From Maribellus sp. YY47 (GTDB taxonomy: Bacteria; Bacteroidota; Bacteroidia; Bacteroidales; Prolixibacteraceae): DNA of 64,000 nt. The translations under genes and the position numbers were made by a program. Under the pieces are notes generated by a model. It worked only from the letters and a program-made list of their open reading frames with translations, was not told the DNA's origin and did not search any database. Location of the stretch: the NCBI RefSeq assembly GCF_023111095.1, contig NZ_JALGYW010000017.1, positions 57,377 through 121,376 of the forward strand, read 5' to 3'. This document shows positions 46,598 to 56,004 of this stretch, piece after piece (position 1 is the first letter of the stretch; the number at the start of each line of letters is the position of its first letter).

Positions 46598-47071
46598 ATG
46601 AAAAAGATTTTTCAGTGGGCTTTGGCTGGTTTTTGCTTGTGCTGGATAGCTGCCTGTCAGCCAAAAATTATCTACGAAACATACAAGGAAATTGATCAGC
46701 GTAGCTGGAATAAAGACTCATTGGCGGTGTTCGAGATTCCGGTGACAGATACCACCCATAATTTTGACCTCTACATCAACGTTCGTAACGATGTAAACTA
46801 CAGATACAGCAATTTATGGCTTTTTGTCACTATCGAGCAACCGGATGGAGAATCCATTAAGAACAAATTTGAAGTTACGCTGGCCGAACCTTCGGGGAAA
46901 TGGCTCGGAGAAGGAATGGGCGGACTAAAAACGCGTGAGGTTTTGTTCCGCCACAATATCTTTTTCCCCTCATCAGGAAATTATACAATCAAGCTTCAGC
47001 AGGGAATGCGGGAAGATGTGTTAAAAGGAATCAGCGATATCGGTGTGCGTATCGAAAAGGCTAATACTTAG
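46598..47071 (+). CDS. gldH: Gliding-motility lipoprotein GldH
   Basis: Lipoprotein (MKKIFQWALAGFCLCWIAAC, lipobox Cys20) required for gliding in flavobacteria and widely kept with type IX secretion. The family segments NFDLYINVRNDVNYRYSNLW, LAEPSGKWLGEGMGGLKTRE and HNIFFPSSGNYTIKLQQGMR are visible. At 157 aa it is full length. Its ATG follows the ricT stop directly. PorW and PorX genes lie 2.6-8 kb downstream, so T9SS functions cluster here. Confidence 0.94.
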   Translation: MKKIFQWALAGFCLCWIAACQPKIIYETYKEIDQRSWNKDSLAVFEIPVTDTTHNFDLYINVRNDVNYRYSNLWLFVTIEQPDGESIKNKFEVTLAEPSGKWLGEGMGGLKTREVLFRHNIFFPSSGNYTIKLQQGMREDVLKGISDIGVRIEKANT

Positions 47072-47118
47072 CCGGCAATAATAATTCAGTAAAACAGTAA
47101 AAGTAACGATAGACGAAA

Positions 47119-47856
47119 GTGGGAAAAGGAAAACTTTTAAAGTTTAACGAGTTGATGAGCTTCGAACATGTGGTTCAGGCTCCGTTTAATGTGGTTGAAC
47201 ACAACGATTTTCAGTTAAAAGGAAAGTGGGGTAAAGAATTTTTTAAGAATGAAAATCCGCTGATCCTGGAATTGGGGTGTGGCAAGGGAGAATATACCGT
47301 GGCTTTGGCGGCAAAAAATTCAGATGTGAATTACATGGGAGTCGACATAAAGGGCGCCCGGCTTTGGAAAGGGGCAAAGCTTGCCAAGGACCAGGGATTG
47401 ACCAACGTTGGCTTTTTGCGTGCAAATATCGAGCAGGTTACACAGTTTTATGGTTCCGGTGAAGTAGATGAAATCTGGCTGACTTTTCCTGACCCGCAAA
47501 TGGAAAAAGCACGCAAACGTCTTACTTCCACTATGTTTCTGAATAAATACCGGGAGTTTCTGAAGCCCGGAGGTATCATTCATTTAAAAACCGACAGTAG
47601 TTTCCAGTACAATTACACCCGGGAGTTGGTGAAACTGAACAAGTTTGAAATTCTGGCTGATACCGACGATGTGTATGAATGGGAACATCTGGATGATACA
47701 CTTCGTATTCGTACTTTTTATGAAAAACAGTGGCTCGACCGCGGAATCAAAATCAAATACATCGCTTTTAAACCGGGTGAAGGAGAATTTCTGGAACCAA
47801 ACGTAGAAATCGAAAAAGACGAGTACCGCAGTTTTGGCCGCTCGGCGCGGGAATAG
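47119..47856 (+). CDS. trmB: tRNA (guanine-N7-)-methyltransferase
   Basis: Methylates G46 of tRNA using S-adenosylmethionine. The SAM-binding start is LILELGCGKGEYTVALA, followed by YMGVDIKGARLWKGA, IEQVTQFYGSGEVDEIWLTF with PDPQMEKARKRLTS (the TrmB DPxxKxRHxKRR-type motif in altered form), and GGIIHLKTDSSFQYNYT. GTG is the start codon; no ATG lies nearby in frame. At 245 aa it is slightly longer than the E. coli enzyme at its C-terminus. Confidence 0.92.
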   Translation: MGKGKLLKFNELMSFEHVVQAPFNVVEHNDFQLKGKWGKEFFKNENPLILELGCGKGEYTVALAAKNSDVNYMGVDIKGARLWKGAKLAKDQGLTNVGFLRANIEQVTQFYGSGEVDEIWLTFPDPQMEKARKRLTSTMFLNKYREFLKPGGIIHLKTDSSFQYNYTRELVKLNKFEILADTDDVYEWEHLDDTLRIRTFYEKQWLDRGIKIKYIAFKPGEGEFLEPNVEIEKDEYRSFGRSARE

Positions 47857-47948
47857 AGCGTAAAGCGTAACGAGTACAAAGAAGTGAGATTGTAGTCGCA
47901 AAATGCACTGGTACTCACGACTCACTACGAATGTCTAAAATCTAAGTA
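47857..47948. other. Spacer with short word repeats
   Basis: 92 nt with repeated CTCAC/ACTCACGACTCACTAC words between trmB and the alkyltransferase-like gene. No gene; no clear terminator. Confidence 0.35.
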
Positions 47949-48281
47949 ATGTCTGATTTCTTTCAGCAGGTTTTCGAAGTTGTAAAACAAATACCTCCCG
48001 GTAGGGTAACCTCCTATGGAGCGATTGCCCGCTACCTGGGAACGGGAGGGTCGGCCCGGATGGTCGGCTGGGCAATGAATGCCAGTCATTCTTCTGCCGA
48101 TTATGTGCCGGCACACCGCGTGGTGAACCGCAACGGTTTACTCACCGGCAAACATCATTTTGATACGCCCAATGCCATGCAGGAGTTGCTCGAAGCCGAA
48201 GGATTTCTTATTGAGGACGACCAAATACAGAATTTTAAAGAACGATTCTGGGACCCGGCGAAGGAACTCGGCTTGGATTAA
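47949..48281 (+). CDS. Alkyltransferase-like (ATL) DNA-binding protein, MGMT fold without catalytic Cys
   Basis: Binds O6-alkylguanine lesions and flags them for nucleotide excision repair without transferring the alkyl group. The MGMT DNA-binding fold is clear (VFEVVKQIPPGRVTSYGAIA, GGSARMVGWAMNAS), but the active-site PCHR motif reads PAHRVV, with Ala55 in place of the alkyl-accepting Cys. Its 110 aa also match the short ATL family rather than full MGMT. No N-terminal Ada domain is present. Confidence 0.92.
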   Translation: MSDFFQQVFEVVKQIPPGRVTSYGAIARYLGTGGSARMVGWAMNASHSSADYVPAHRVVNRNGLLTGKHHFDTPNAMQELLEAEGFLIEDDQIQNFKERFWDPAKELGLD

Positions 48282-48352
48282 AACAAACAAATGTTCAAAT
48301 GAATATTCTCAAAAACAATTCGCCTATCCAGGTGTTTTTATAGGGCAATTGT

Positions 48353-48360
48353 TACTTTTG
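48353..48360 (+). promoter_or_regulatory. Bacteroidota -7 box upstream of the Mrp gene
   Basis: TACTTTTG (TAnnTTTG consensus), 42 nt before the start codon. Confidence 0.5.
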
Positions 48361-48401
48361 CATCGTTTTAAGATTAGATAAGAACTTAAGATTCATTTGA
48401 A

Positions 48402-49517
48402 ATGGCTGATATACCAAGAAAGTTAATTGTCCCCAAAAATATTACCGATGCTTTGCGTACGGTAAAATACCCGGGAAGTAATGAAGACATTGTTGCGCTG
48501 GAAATGCCACAGGAAATTCGGATTGCCGGACAACGCGTAAGTTTTTCCTTGGTTTTTCAGAAAAGTGATGATCCCAATATCGAAACGCTGATTCTCGAGT
48601 GCGAGAAAGCAATAAAAACCTATGTGGGCGAAGAAGTGGAGATCGAGGATAATATCGCGGTAAAATACATCCACGATATGGAGCGCCCGGTACTTCCAAA
48701 TGTAAAAAATATCATTGCTATTGCCTCCGGGAAAGGTGGTGTGGGTAAATCAACTGTTTCGGTAAACCTGGCAGTGGCACTGGCCAATTCAGGAGCAAAA
48801 GTAGGATTGTTGGATGCCGATATTTTTGGCCCTTCCATTCCCAAAATGTTTGGTGCAGAAGGAGACCGCCCGGCAGGAATCAAGATTGATGGTCGCGAGA
48901 TGATCAATCCGTTAGAGAAATATGGCGTTAAATTTCTTTCGGTAGGTTTTTTTGTGGATCCCGACAGCGCTATAATCTGGCGCGGGCCTATGGCTTCAAA
49001 TGCCTTAAAGCAACTGATCTCTGAAGGAAACTGGGGCGATCTCGATTATTTACTGATCGACCTTCCGCCCGGAACCAGCGATATTCATTTAACACTGGTG
49101 CAATCGGTACCTGTTACAGGAGCTGTAATTGTTACCACTCCCCAGGATGTGGCACTGGCCGATGTAGTGCGTGGAGCCAGCATGTTCCAGAGTAAATCGA
49201 TTGATGTTCCGGTACTTGGACTTGTTGAAAACATGGCCTGGTTTACTCCGGAAGAATTACCTGAAAATAAGTACTATATTTTTGGTAAAGATGGTGGTAA
49301 AAAGCTCGCTGATAAACTGGGACTGTCATTTTTAGGTCAGATTCCGATTGTACAGGGTATTCGCGAAGGAGGGGACTCGGGTAGTCCGGTTGCTGCTGAC
49401 GCCGGGTCGATTACCGGAAAGGCTTTTGCCGAAATTGCCGGAAGCGTAAAACACAGGATACACCTGCGAAACCTGCAAATGGCGCCTACCAAAAAAGTAA
49501 AAATTTCAAGAAAATAG
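48402..49517 (+). CDS. Mrp/ApbC-family iron-sulfur cluster carrier ATPase
   Basis: P-loop ATPase that carries Fe-S clusters to apo-proteins. The N-terminal ~95 residues are a MIP18/DUF59-like domain (ITDALRTVKYPGSNEDIVAL). The deviant Walker A is IASGKGGVGKSTVSVNLA (~108-125); GLLDADIFGPSIPKMFG and LLIDLPPGTSDIHLTLVQ are further Mrp motifs. The usual CxxC seen in most ApbC proteins near the C-terminus appears replaced (GLVENMAWFTPEELPENKYY), as in a subset of Bacteroidota homologues. 371 aa. Confidence 0.93.
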   Translation: MADIPRKLIVPKNITDALRTVKYPGSNEDIVALEMPQEIRIAGQRVSFSLVFQKSDDPNIETLILECEKAIKTYVGEEVEIEDNIAVKYIHDMERPVLPNVKNIIAIASGKGGVGKSTVSVNLAVALANSGAKVGLLDADIFGPSIPKMFGAEGDRPAGIKIDGREMINPLEKYGVKFLSVGFFVDPDSAIIWRGPMASNALKQLISEGNWGDLDYLLIDLPPGTSDIHLTLVQSVPVTGAVIVTTPQDVALADVVRGASMFQSKSIDVPVLGLVENMAWFTPEELPENKYYIFGKDGGKKLADKLGLSFLGQIPIVQGIREGGDSGSPVAADAGSITGKAFAEIAGSVKHRIHLRNLQMAPTKKVKISRK

Positions 49518-49628
49518 GCTTTCGGTTGCGGAGGCCTCGGAAACGTAAGAGATCTGTTCATTTACAGCAGATCTCTTCTGTATTTTTACCCAAATTGTTT
49601 TGGGTGTTTTTACGCAATCAAAATTTCT

Positions 49629-49636
49629 TATTTTTG
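49629..49636 (+). promoter_or_regulatory. Bacteroidota -7 box upstream of porW
   Basis: TATTTTTG (TAnnTTTG consensus), ~87 nt before the TTG start; a TTTG at 49598-49601 is too far for an ideal -33 element. Confidence 0.5.
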
Positions 49637-49722
49637 CTACACCCGTAATGAGAATAAATAATGATTATCAACAATAATCTGATGTTTCGGGAGTTTATTC
49701 TTAGAGCAAATAAAATACCTGT

Positions 49723-52700
49723 TTGAAGAGACTTTTTTTACATACCATACTATTTCTTTTATTGGTTGCTGTATTTGGAGGGTGTTCCACCGAAAAGAAT
49801 ACCCGGGCATCGCGTACTGTTCATAATATAACCTCGAAGTACAACATCTACTTTAATGCCAACGAAAGTGTAAAATCGGGACTCGAAATGATCGATTCGC
49901 GCATTGAAGACGACTACACCCACATCCTTCCAATTTTTAAGGAGAACGATCCGGCAGCCGGTAAAATGGTAAAATCGGATATGGATTATGCCGTTATTAA
50001 ATGTTCGAAGCTGGTTGAAATTCATTCGATTACCAAAAAACCTAAAAGGAAAAAAGGAGGAGGATCACGCAAGTACCAGGAATTTGCCAGTCAGGAAGAA
50101 TTCAACAAATGGGTCGATGACAGTTATCTTCTGATGGGTAGGGCTTACTTCTATCAGCAAAATTATTTTGCGGCCATCGATAATTTCTCGTATGTAGTCC
50201 GTAAATATCCGAAGGAAGAAACCGCCAGCATGGCGCAGATCTACCTGATCAGGGCCTACACGCAACTCGAAAGATACATCGAGGCCAACGAAGTAATTCA
50301 GGCCATTCAGAGTTACGACGACTTTCCGCGCAAATACGAACGCGAACTGGCGCTTGCCACTGCCGATTATTATAAAAAACAAGGAAGTTACAGCGAAGCC
50401 ATCCGAATGCTGGACATTGCGGTGAACAAAACATTGTGGCGAAAAGACAGGGCGCGTATCCTTTACATTGTTGCACAGTTGTACCAGGAAATGGGGGAAA
50501 ATGCCAAAGCCTCGGAAACATTCAGCCAGGTGGCGCGCATCAGTCCCAATTATACGATGGCTTTTAATGCACGGATCAACTCAGCGGGAATATTTTCGGG
50601 TGAAGGAGATATTGCTCAGCTTAAAAAGGATCTGAACAAAATGCTGCGCGATAAAAAGAACATCGAATTCCGCGACCAGATTTATTACGCATTGGGAAAT
50701 TTGTTGATGAAAGAAGGTAACCGCGGCGAAGGCGAAAACAATTATCGTTTGTCGGTGGCGTCGAGCTTTAAAAACCAATACCAGCGTGCGTTGTCATCGA
50801 TAACCTTGGCAAATCTGTATTTCGAAGATCGAAATTATCGCGGTTCACAGGCGTATTACGACAGTGCCATGATCATCATCGATGAAAATTATCCGGACTA
50901 CAAGAACGTTGAATTAAGATATAAAAGCCTCACCAGTTTGGTAGATAACCTGTTAATGGTTGAACGCCAGGATAGTCTGCAAAAAGTGGCTCAAATGCCG
51001 GCAGCCCAGCGCGAAGCTTTGATAGCCCGGTTGATGCAGGAAGAGCAGGAACGCCAGCGTAACATGGAAAACCTGGCGATGCAGAGTTCCCGCGATCAGG
51101 GATATTACCGCTCGAACCGGTACCGGATGGGAATGGGAACTTCGGGCGGAACCGGATGGTATTTTTATAACCCGCAAACTGTCTCGTACGGGAGGGTGAC
51201 TTTCCAGCAACAGTGGGGCAGAAGACCTTTGGAAGACGACTGGCGGCGTGCCAATAAAAATACGATTTCGTTGGGTGAAGAAGATGAAATAGCGGAGGAG
51301 GCCCAACCCGAAGAACAACGGGAAGAAGACCCGCTGAAAAAGGAATTTTATACGCAGGATCTGCCATTAACCGATTCGTTGATGCAGGTTTCACATAACC
51401 GGATTCGGGATGCTCTGTACAATGCCGGAAAAATCTTTAAAGCCGAATTCGAAGACTATCCGCGCTCGGCAGAGTCGTTTGAGGATTTGAACAGACGCTA
51501 CCCGGCCAATATTTACGTGCTTTCAGCTTATTTCGATTTGTATGATTTGTACGAGTTAATGGGCAACAAAACCCAATCGGATTATTACCGCAACCTGATT
51601 ATTTCGCAGTATCCTGAAAGCAAATATGCTCAGTACCTGCTTAACCCGAACTTCTTTATAGAAATGGAAGCCCGTCTCGACAGTCTTAACAAGCTGTACC
51701 AGGAGACCTTCAAAAACTACAAAGCAGGCCGGTACCGGACAGTTTTGACTCTCGCATCGGAAATGAAGCAGATGAAGCCCGACACGGTGATCATTCCAAA
51801 AATAGATTTTATGGAAACTATTGCCCGCGGAACCCAGTCGGATATGAGTCAGTTTGAGTCGCTGATGAAAGGCTATCTCGAAAAATATCCGAAAAAAGAA
51901 CCGTCGCCGCTGGCAAAAGAGATACTTCGGCTGATTCAGGACAGCACACTGGCCAACTACCAGAAACTGGTGGAAATGGGGTACATCAACGAAGAAATTC
52001 AGAATGAAGAACTGCTGACCAACGAAAATGCTGATGATGAGTTTGGCGGTAAGTTCTCGTACGACGAAGATCTGCTGCACTATTTTGTGATCGCTTATCC
52101 GCGAAAAGATGAGAAGAAGATCGATCTGAACCGCCTGAAATTTGATATTGCCAACTACAACATCGACCATTATACAAAAGTCGATTACGATATTGAAACG
52201 GAAAATCTGAACGACAACACTGCTCTTGTGCTGGTTCGGTCGATGCAAAACAAAGAAAATGCTTTGATTTACCACGGAGCGATCATTCGCAAGGCGCTGG
52301 TGTTTCAATCGCTTCATGGCGTTGATTATATGAATTTTGTGATCTCATCTGCCAACTACCGCCAGATGATGTCAGAGAAATCAATAGCCGATTATCTGAA
52401 GTTCTTCGTGAAGAATTACAGCCGCTTTATTCGTTCGAATTTTACCGACGAAGGTCCGGATATTTCGCCCGAAGAACTGATGGCGCGTGCCGAGGCTGAA
52501 TCAAATGCCCTGAAGGAAAAAGGACGTTTTGTGAGTGTAAGTACTGCTGCGCCGGGAACTTTCAACACCGACGTGGATACTACCCAGAATTTTGTGCTGG
52601 CCGTTAAAGACAAAGGAATGTCGCTTCGCCAGTTGTTGCGTGTTTTTGCCGATTTTAACCGCGAAAATTTCAGAAACTGGAATCTCGGAGTGCAACCGAA

Positions 52701-53409
52701 ACAAGCCGACGAATATCAGTTAATGGTGGTAACGGGTATTCCCAATCTTAACGAGTCAATGTCCTATTTCCGCCAGGTGGTTACCAACCGGAGTTTATTT
52801 GAATCGCTGGGACAGGCTACGTACCGAAACTTCCTGATTACGGATGAAAACCTAAAGACTTTGATTGACCAGAATAAAGTAGAGGAGTACATTACTTTCT
52901 TCCGGAATTATTACATCCAACGGGGTACTTCGCAGAGAGGCAGTACTTCGCAGTCGAATACGCAGAGTACGAATACTGCTACCCAACAAACTTCAGGAGC
53001 GGTTCAGGAAGCTGCAAAAGTAACTGATGTTGAAGGCCCGTATAACCCTGAAGTGGAAGGAGCACACACAGTGGTGTTTGTAATTCCGGCCGAAGGAATC
53101 GACAAGGCTGCATTTATTCAGGGTATTCAAAGGTACAATAGCGACAATTTTGCCGAATCAAAATTTACCGTAACTGAGCAGGCTTTGGATGCCTATCGTG
53201 TTTTGGTTATTATTTCGGGCATGAAAGACAAGGAGACCGGAAGAATGTATTTCAGCAATCTGGTTCGTACCCGAAGTCTGTTTAATCCGTTGGGTAACGC
53301 CGAATACCGAAACTTCCTGATTTCAGACGAGAACTTCGATGTGTTCCTGAAAGAAAAGAACATCACCCAATACATGGATTTCTACAAAAAAGTGTACCTG
53401 GGGAATTAA
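49723..53409 (+). CDS. porW: Type IX secretion lipoprotein PorW/SprE
   Basis: Large TPR lipoprotein needed for type IX secretion and gliding. Start codon is TTG (no ATG in frame upstream), giving MKRLFLHTILFLLLVAVFGGC with the lipobox Cys21. The segment RTVHNITSKYNIYFNANESV is the conserved SprE start. TPR helices run about 130-420 (SYLLMGRAYFYQQNYFAAID), a Glu-rich, Arg-rich disordered link at ~500-545, then more TPRs. The last ~450 residues hold three related ~115-aa modules with the motif Y-x-N-F-[LV]-I-[ST] at ~868, ~1033 and ~1194. Length 1228 aa is at the long end for the family. porX follows 160 nt later. Confidence 0.9.
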   Translation: MKRLFLHTILFLLLVAVFGGCSTEKNTRASRTVHNITSKYNIYFNANESVKSGLEMIDSRIEDDYTHILPIFKENDPAAGKMVKSDMDYAVIKCSKLVEIHSITKKPKRKKGGGSRKYQEFASQEEFNKWVDDSYLLMGRAYFYQQNYFAAIDNFSYVVRKYPKEETASMAQIYLIRAYTQLERYIEANEVIQAIQSYDDFPRKYERELALATADYYKKQGSYSEAIRMLDIAVNKTLWRKDRARILYIVAQLYQEMGENAKASETFSQVARISPNYTMAFNARINSAGIFSGEGDIAQLKKDLNKMLRDKKNIEFRDQIYYALGNLLMKEGNRGEGENNYRLSVASSFKNQYQRALSSITLANLYFEDRNYRGSQAYYDSAMIIIDENYPDYKNVELRYKSLTSLVDNLLMVERQDSLQKVAQMPAAQREALIARLMQEEQERQRNMENLAMQSSRDQGYYRSNRYRMGMGTSGGTGWYFYNPQTVSYGRVTFQQQWGRRPLEDDWRRANKNTISLGEEDEIAEEAQPEEQREEDPLKKEFYTQDLPLTDSLMQVSHNRIRDALYNAGKIFKAEFEDYPRSAESFEDLNRRYPANIYVLSAYFDLYDLYELMGNKTQSDYYRNLIISQYPESKYAQYLLNPNFFIEMEARLDSLNKLYQETFKNYKAGRYRTVLTLASEMKQMKPDTVIIPKIDFMETIARGTQSDMSQFESLMKGYLEKYPKKEPSPLAKEILRLIQDSTLANYQKLVEMGYINEEIQNEELLTNENADDEFGGKFSYDEDLLHYFVIAYPRKDEKKIDLNRLKFDIANYNIDHYTKVDYDIETENLNDNTALVLVRSMQNKENALIYHGAIIRKALVFQSLHGVDYMNFVISSANYRQMMSEKSIADYLKFFVKNYSRFIRSNFTDEGPDISPEELMARAEAESNALKEKGRFVSVSTAAPGTFNTDVDTTQNFVLAVKDKGMSLRQLLRVFADFNRENFRNWNLGVQPKQADEYQLMVVTGIPNLNESMSYFRQVVTNRSLFESLGQATYRNFLITDENLKTLIDQNKVEEYITFFRNYYIQRGTSQRGSTSQSNTQSTNTATQQTSGAVQEAAKVTDVEGPYNPEVEGAHTVVFVIPAEGIDKAAFIQGIQRYNSDNFAESKFTVTEQALDAYRVLVIISGMKDKETGRMYFSNLVRTRSLFNPLGNAEYRNFLISDENFDVFLKEKNITQYMDFYKKVYLGN

Positions 53410-53568
53410 CTGCAAGTTCGTTTCACCCTTAATTCATAAAAAAGGAGGTACAACTACATTTTAGCAGCCATTAGCTCATAGCTCGTGGCTCGAAGCTCTT
53501 CGCTCACAAAGTGGTTAAACTTTGTTAATGCCATACTTTAGCGGTACTTTTTTTGTTTTTATCTTTAC
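53410..53568. other. porW-porX spacer with GCTC-word repeats
   Basis: A 35-nt stretch near 53470-53505 repeats AGCTC/GGCTC/CGCTC words, low-complexity DNA of the sort that slips in copy number. A T-rich tract precedes the porX start. No terminator is evident. Confidence 0.4.
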
Positions 53569-55149
53569 ATGAATAAGAATAAAACAATGAGTATGAATAA
53601 ACCACGTATACTTTGGACCGACGATGAAATTGACCTGCTTCGCCCGCATATTCTGTTTTTAACGGAAAAGGGGTACGAAGTTGAAACGGCTACAAATGGA
53701 CTCGACGCGGTTGAGAAAGTAAGTGGTAGTTATTTCGATATTATTTTTCTGGACGAGAACATGCCCGGCCTGACCGGTCTGGAAACGTTGACCCGCATAA
53801 AAACCGTTTCTCCGAATGTTCCGGTGGTAATGATCACCAAGAGCGAGGAGGAAAACATTATGGATGAGGCGGTGGGGGCCAAAATCGCCGATTACCTCAT
53901 TAAACCGGTTAACCCCAAGCAGATCTTACTGACGTTGAAAAAGAACATCGATCAGAAACGTTTGGTAACCGAGCAAACCACTTCCAAATACCAGATGCAG
54001 TTTGCTCAGATTGGGATGGAAATCAGCGACCGGCTTAGCTTTGAAGAATGGAAAGAAATATACAAAAAGCTTGTATACTGGGAACTGGAGTTGAGTGAAT
54101 CGGAGGATTCGACCATGGATCAGATTCTGGCGATGCAAAAAGAGGATGCCAATAATGCCTTTTTTCGTTATGTAAAAGACAATTATATCGATTGGTTTAG
54201 CAGTGACTTTGGCGACCGTCCCATGTTGTCGACTGACATTTTCAGGCACGTAGTTTTTCCGCAACTCGATCAAAAGAAAAAAACGCTGGTTTTGGTGATC
54301 GACAACCTGCGTTACGATCAGTGGCGGATTTTTAGCCCGGTGGTAAACGAGTATTTTCGTACGCAAACCGAAGATCTCTATTTCAGTATTTTGCCCACGG
54401 CCACGATGTATGCCCGGAATTCGATGTTTGCGGGCCTGATGCCTTCTGAGATTGAGAGAATATATCCACAATTGTGGGAAGACGATGACAACGAAGGCTA
54501 CAAGAACCAGAACGAAGATACCCTGCTCCAAAAACAACTGGCACGTTACGGGCGGAAAGAGAGTTTGTATTTCGAGAAGGCTTCCGGAGTTCGTAAAGAG
54601 CGTTGGGTAACCGATAACCTGAAAAACATTCTGGAGAACGATCTGTCGGTGATGGTGGTCAATTTTGTGGATATGATTTCGCATGCCCGCACCGAAATGG
54701 ATATGATTCGCGAACTGGCGAACAACGAAAAAGCCTATCGGTCGCTCGCACTCAGCTGGTTCAGGAATTCATCCATACTGGAACTTTTGAAAGGATTGGC
54801 CGATAACGATATCCGTTTGATTATTACTACCGACCACGGCGCCATCCGGGTCGATAATGCGGTGAAAGTAATTGGAGATCGGGAGACCAATACCAACCTT
54901 CGATACAAACTGGGTAGGAACCTTAATTTTAAATCGAAAAACGTATTTGAAATTCGTGACCCGCGAAAGATCTATCTACCATCGCGAAACGTGAGTACAA
55001 GCTATATTTTTGCACAGGGAACCGACTTTTTTGCCTATCCGAATAACTATAATTATTATGCTAATTATTACAAGGATACCTTCCAGCACGGGGGGATTTC
55101 GATGGAAGAAATGATTGTCCCGGTGGTAACTTTGGTTCCTAAAAAATAG
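53569..55149 (+). CDS. porX: Type IX secretion response regulator PorX (receiver + PglZ domain)
   Basis: T9SS regulator with an N-terminal receiver domain (PRILWTDDEIDLLRPHI; phospho-acceptor Asp62 in IIFLDENMPGLTG; YLIKPVNPKQ as the conserved Lys) and a C-terminal PglZ alkaline-phosphatase-type domain (TLVLVIDNLRYDQWRI, ILPTATMYARNSMFAGLMPS, IITTDHGAIRV). In Porphyromonas PorX works with PorY and an ECF sigma factor. No PorY gene is visible in the window. It is 526 aa, full length, next to porW. Confidence 0.95.
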   Translation: MNKNKTMSMNKPRILWTDDEIDLLRPHILFLTEKGYEVETATNGLDAVEKVSGSYFDIIFLDENMPGLTGLETLTRIKTVSPNVPVVMITKSEEENIMDEAVGAKIADYLIKPVNPKQILLTLKKNIDQKRLVTEQTTSKYQMQFAQIGMEISDRLSFEEWKEIYKKLVYWELELSESEDSTMDQILAMQKEDANNAFFRYVKDNYIDWFSSDFGDRPMLSTDIFRHVVFPQLDQKKKTLVLVIDNLRYDQWRIFSPVVNEYFRTQTEDLYFSILPTATMYARNSMFAGLMPSEIERIYPQLWEDDDNEGYKNQNEDTLLQKQLARYGRKESLYFEKASGVRKERWVTDNLKNILENDLSVMVVNFVDMISHARTEMDMIRELANNEKAYRSLALSWFRNSSILELLKGLADNDIRLIITTDHGAIRVDNAVKVIGDRETNTNLRYKLGRNLNFKSKNVFEIRDPRKIYLPSRNVSTSYIFAQGTDFFAYPNNYNYYANYYKDTFQHGGISMEEMIVPVVTLVPKK

Positions 55150-55167
55150 GCGTTCAACACAGAAGTC

Positions 55168-56004
55168 TTAGCAATAAGCACTGCGCTTAATCACAAAATC
55201 GCCTTTTTGTGCACCGATCTTTTTGCCGATAACCGGGCACTTGATCATGAGCAGGGAAAACAAACGGGGATCGTTCTGGTCCATCAGTCCTTCGTAGTTT
55301 CCCATTCCTTTTGAAATGATCAGGTCGGCAGAATCGTAAATTGCTTTAAACTCCGGGCTAACCCTGTGGAGCAAAGTGGAGGGAGCATGGTCGCCGTTCG
55401 ATATTAGTTCTGCTACCTGAGGAATGCCCACTTCTTCAGCTTCTTCAAGGGTTACATCGTTTAGAATGGCTCGCTCGCGAACCGAAAAAATCACGTTTGG
55501 ATGCTGAATGGTTTCCAGAAAAAGCTTGTCAAGGACTACTTCGCCACAATTGTCACCGAGGTAAAGAACCGACTTTGCTTTTTTGATTTCTTTCCGCAAC
55601 TGATCCGAGTCGTCGATGGCAAAATCGCTGCTCATTACCCGGTCGATGGTTTGCCAAACATCAAAATGGTGTGTGGGGCCAAAATCGATGATGTTGCCGG
55701 CAATGGCCAACCGCAGAGCCGTATCGAACGGATCGGGAGCCTGGTTGACCATCTCCTGAAAGCCGTCGTAGCGGGCAAGCATCTCGCGGTTACTTTCTTC
55801 TTTTTCTGTTTTGTAGGGGTCGGAAATCAGGGAGTGTTTCTCCAGTTCTTCAATAATATTTCGCGAAATGTCGGGAGAATAGCTGGTGTTCAGATCAATC
55901 CCGGCAATAGATTGAATCAACTCACTTACCAGTGTGTTTCGCTTCTCCTCCGCGATTTCGTATTTATCCATTCGTTTTTCCAGGGCTTTTACCTGGCAAA
56001 TCAA
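55168..56004 (-). CDS. DUF89/ARMT1-like damage-control phosphatase
   Basis: Metal-dependent phosphatase of the DUF89 family, thought to clear harmful phosphometabolites. Key residues lie in VLYLGDNCGEVVLDKLFL and FSVRERAILNDVTLEEA, with DLIISKGMGNYEGLMD near the end. The frame here opens at TTG (56004). The natural start looks like ATG at 56019, but its third codon is TAA (56011-56013), followed by codons for Q-C-L-I-C, so the CxxC usual in this subfamily begins before the TTG. Either the stop is a mutation or sequence error, or translation uses the TTG and loses the first Cys. Confidence 0.82.
   Translation of the reverse strand: MICQVKALEKRMDKYEIAEEKRNTLVSELIQSIAGIDLNTSYSPDISRNIIEELEKHSLISDPYKTEKEESNREMLARYDGFQEMVNQAPDPFDTALRLAIAGNIIDFGPTHHFDVWQTIDRVMSSDFAIDDSDQLRKEIKKAKSVLYLGDNCGEVVLDKLFLETIQHPNVIFSVRERAILNDVTLEEAEEVGIPQVAELISNGDHAPSTLLHRVSPEFKAIYDSADLIISKGMGNYEGLMDQNDPRLFSLLMIKCPVIGKKIGAQKGDFVIKRSAYC

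Noticed and set aside
51556..52317. 253-codon - strand frame inside porW
   Set aside because: Antisense shadow of the TPR-rich coding sequence; no start context or domain.
53926..54684. 252-codon - strand frame inside porX
   Set aside because: Covers the PorX receiver/PglZ coding region; basic, His-rich antisense product without family motifs.
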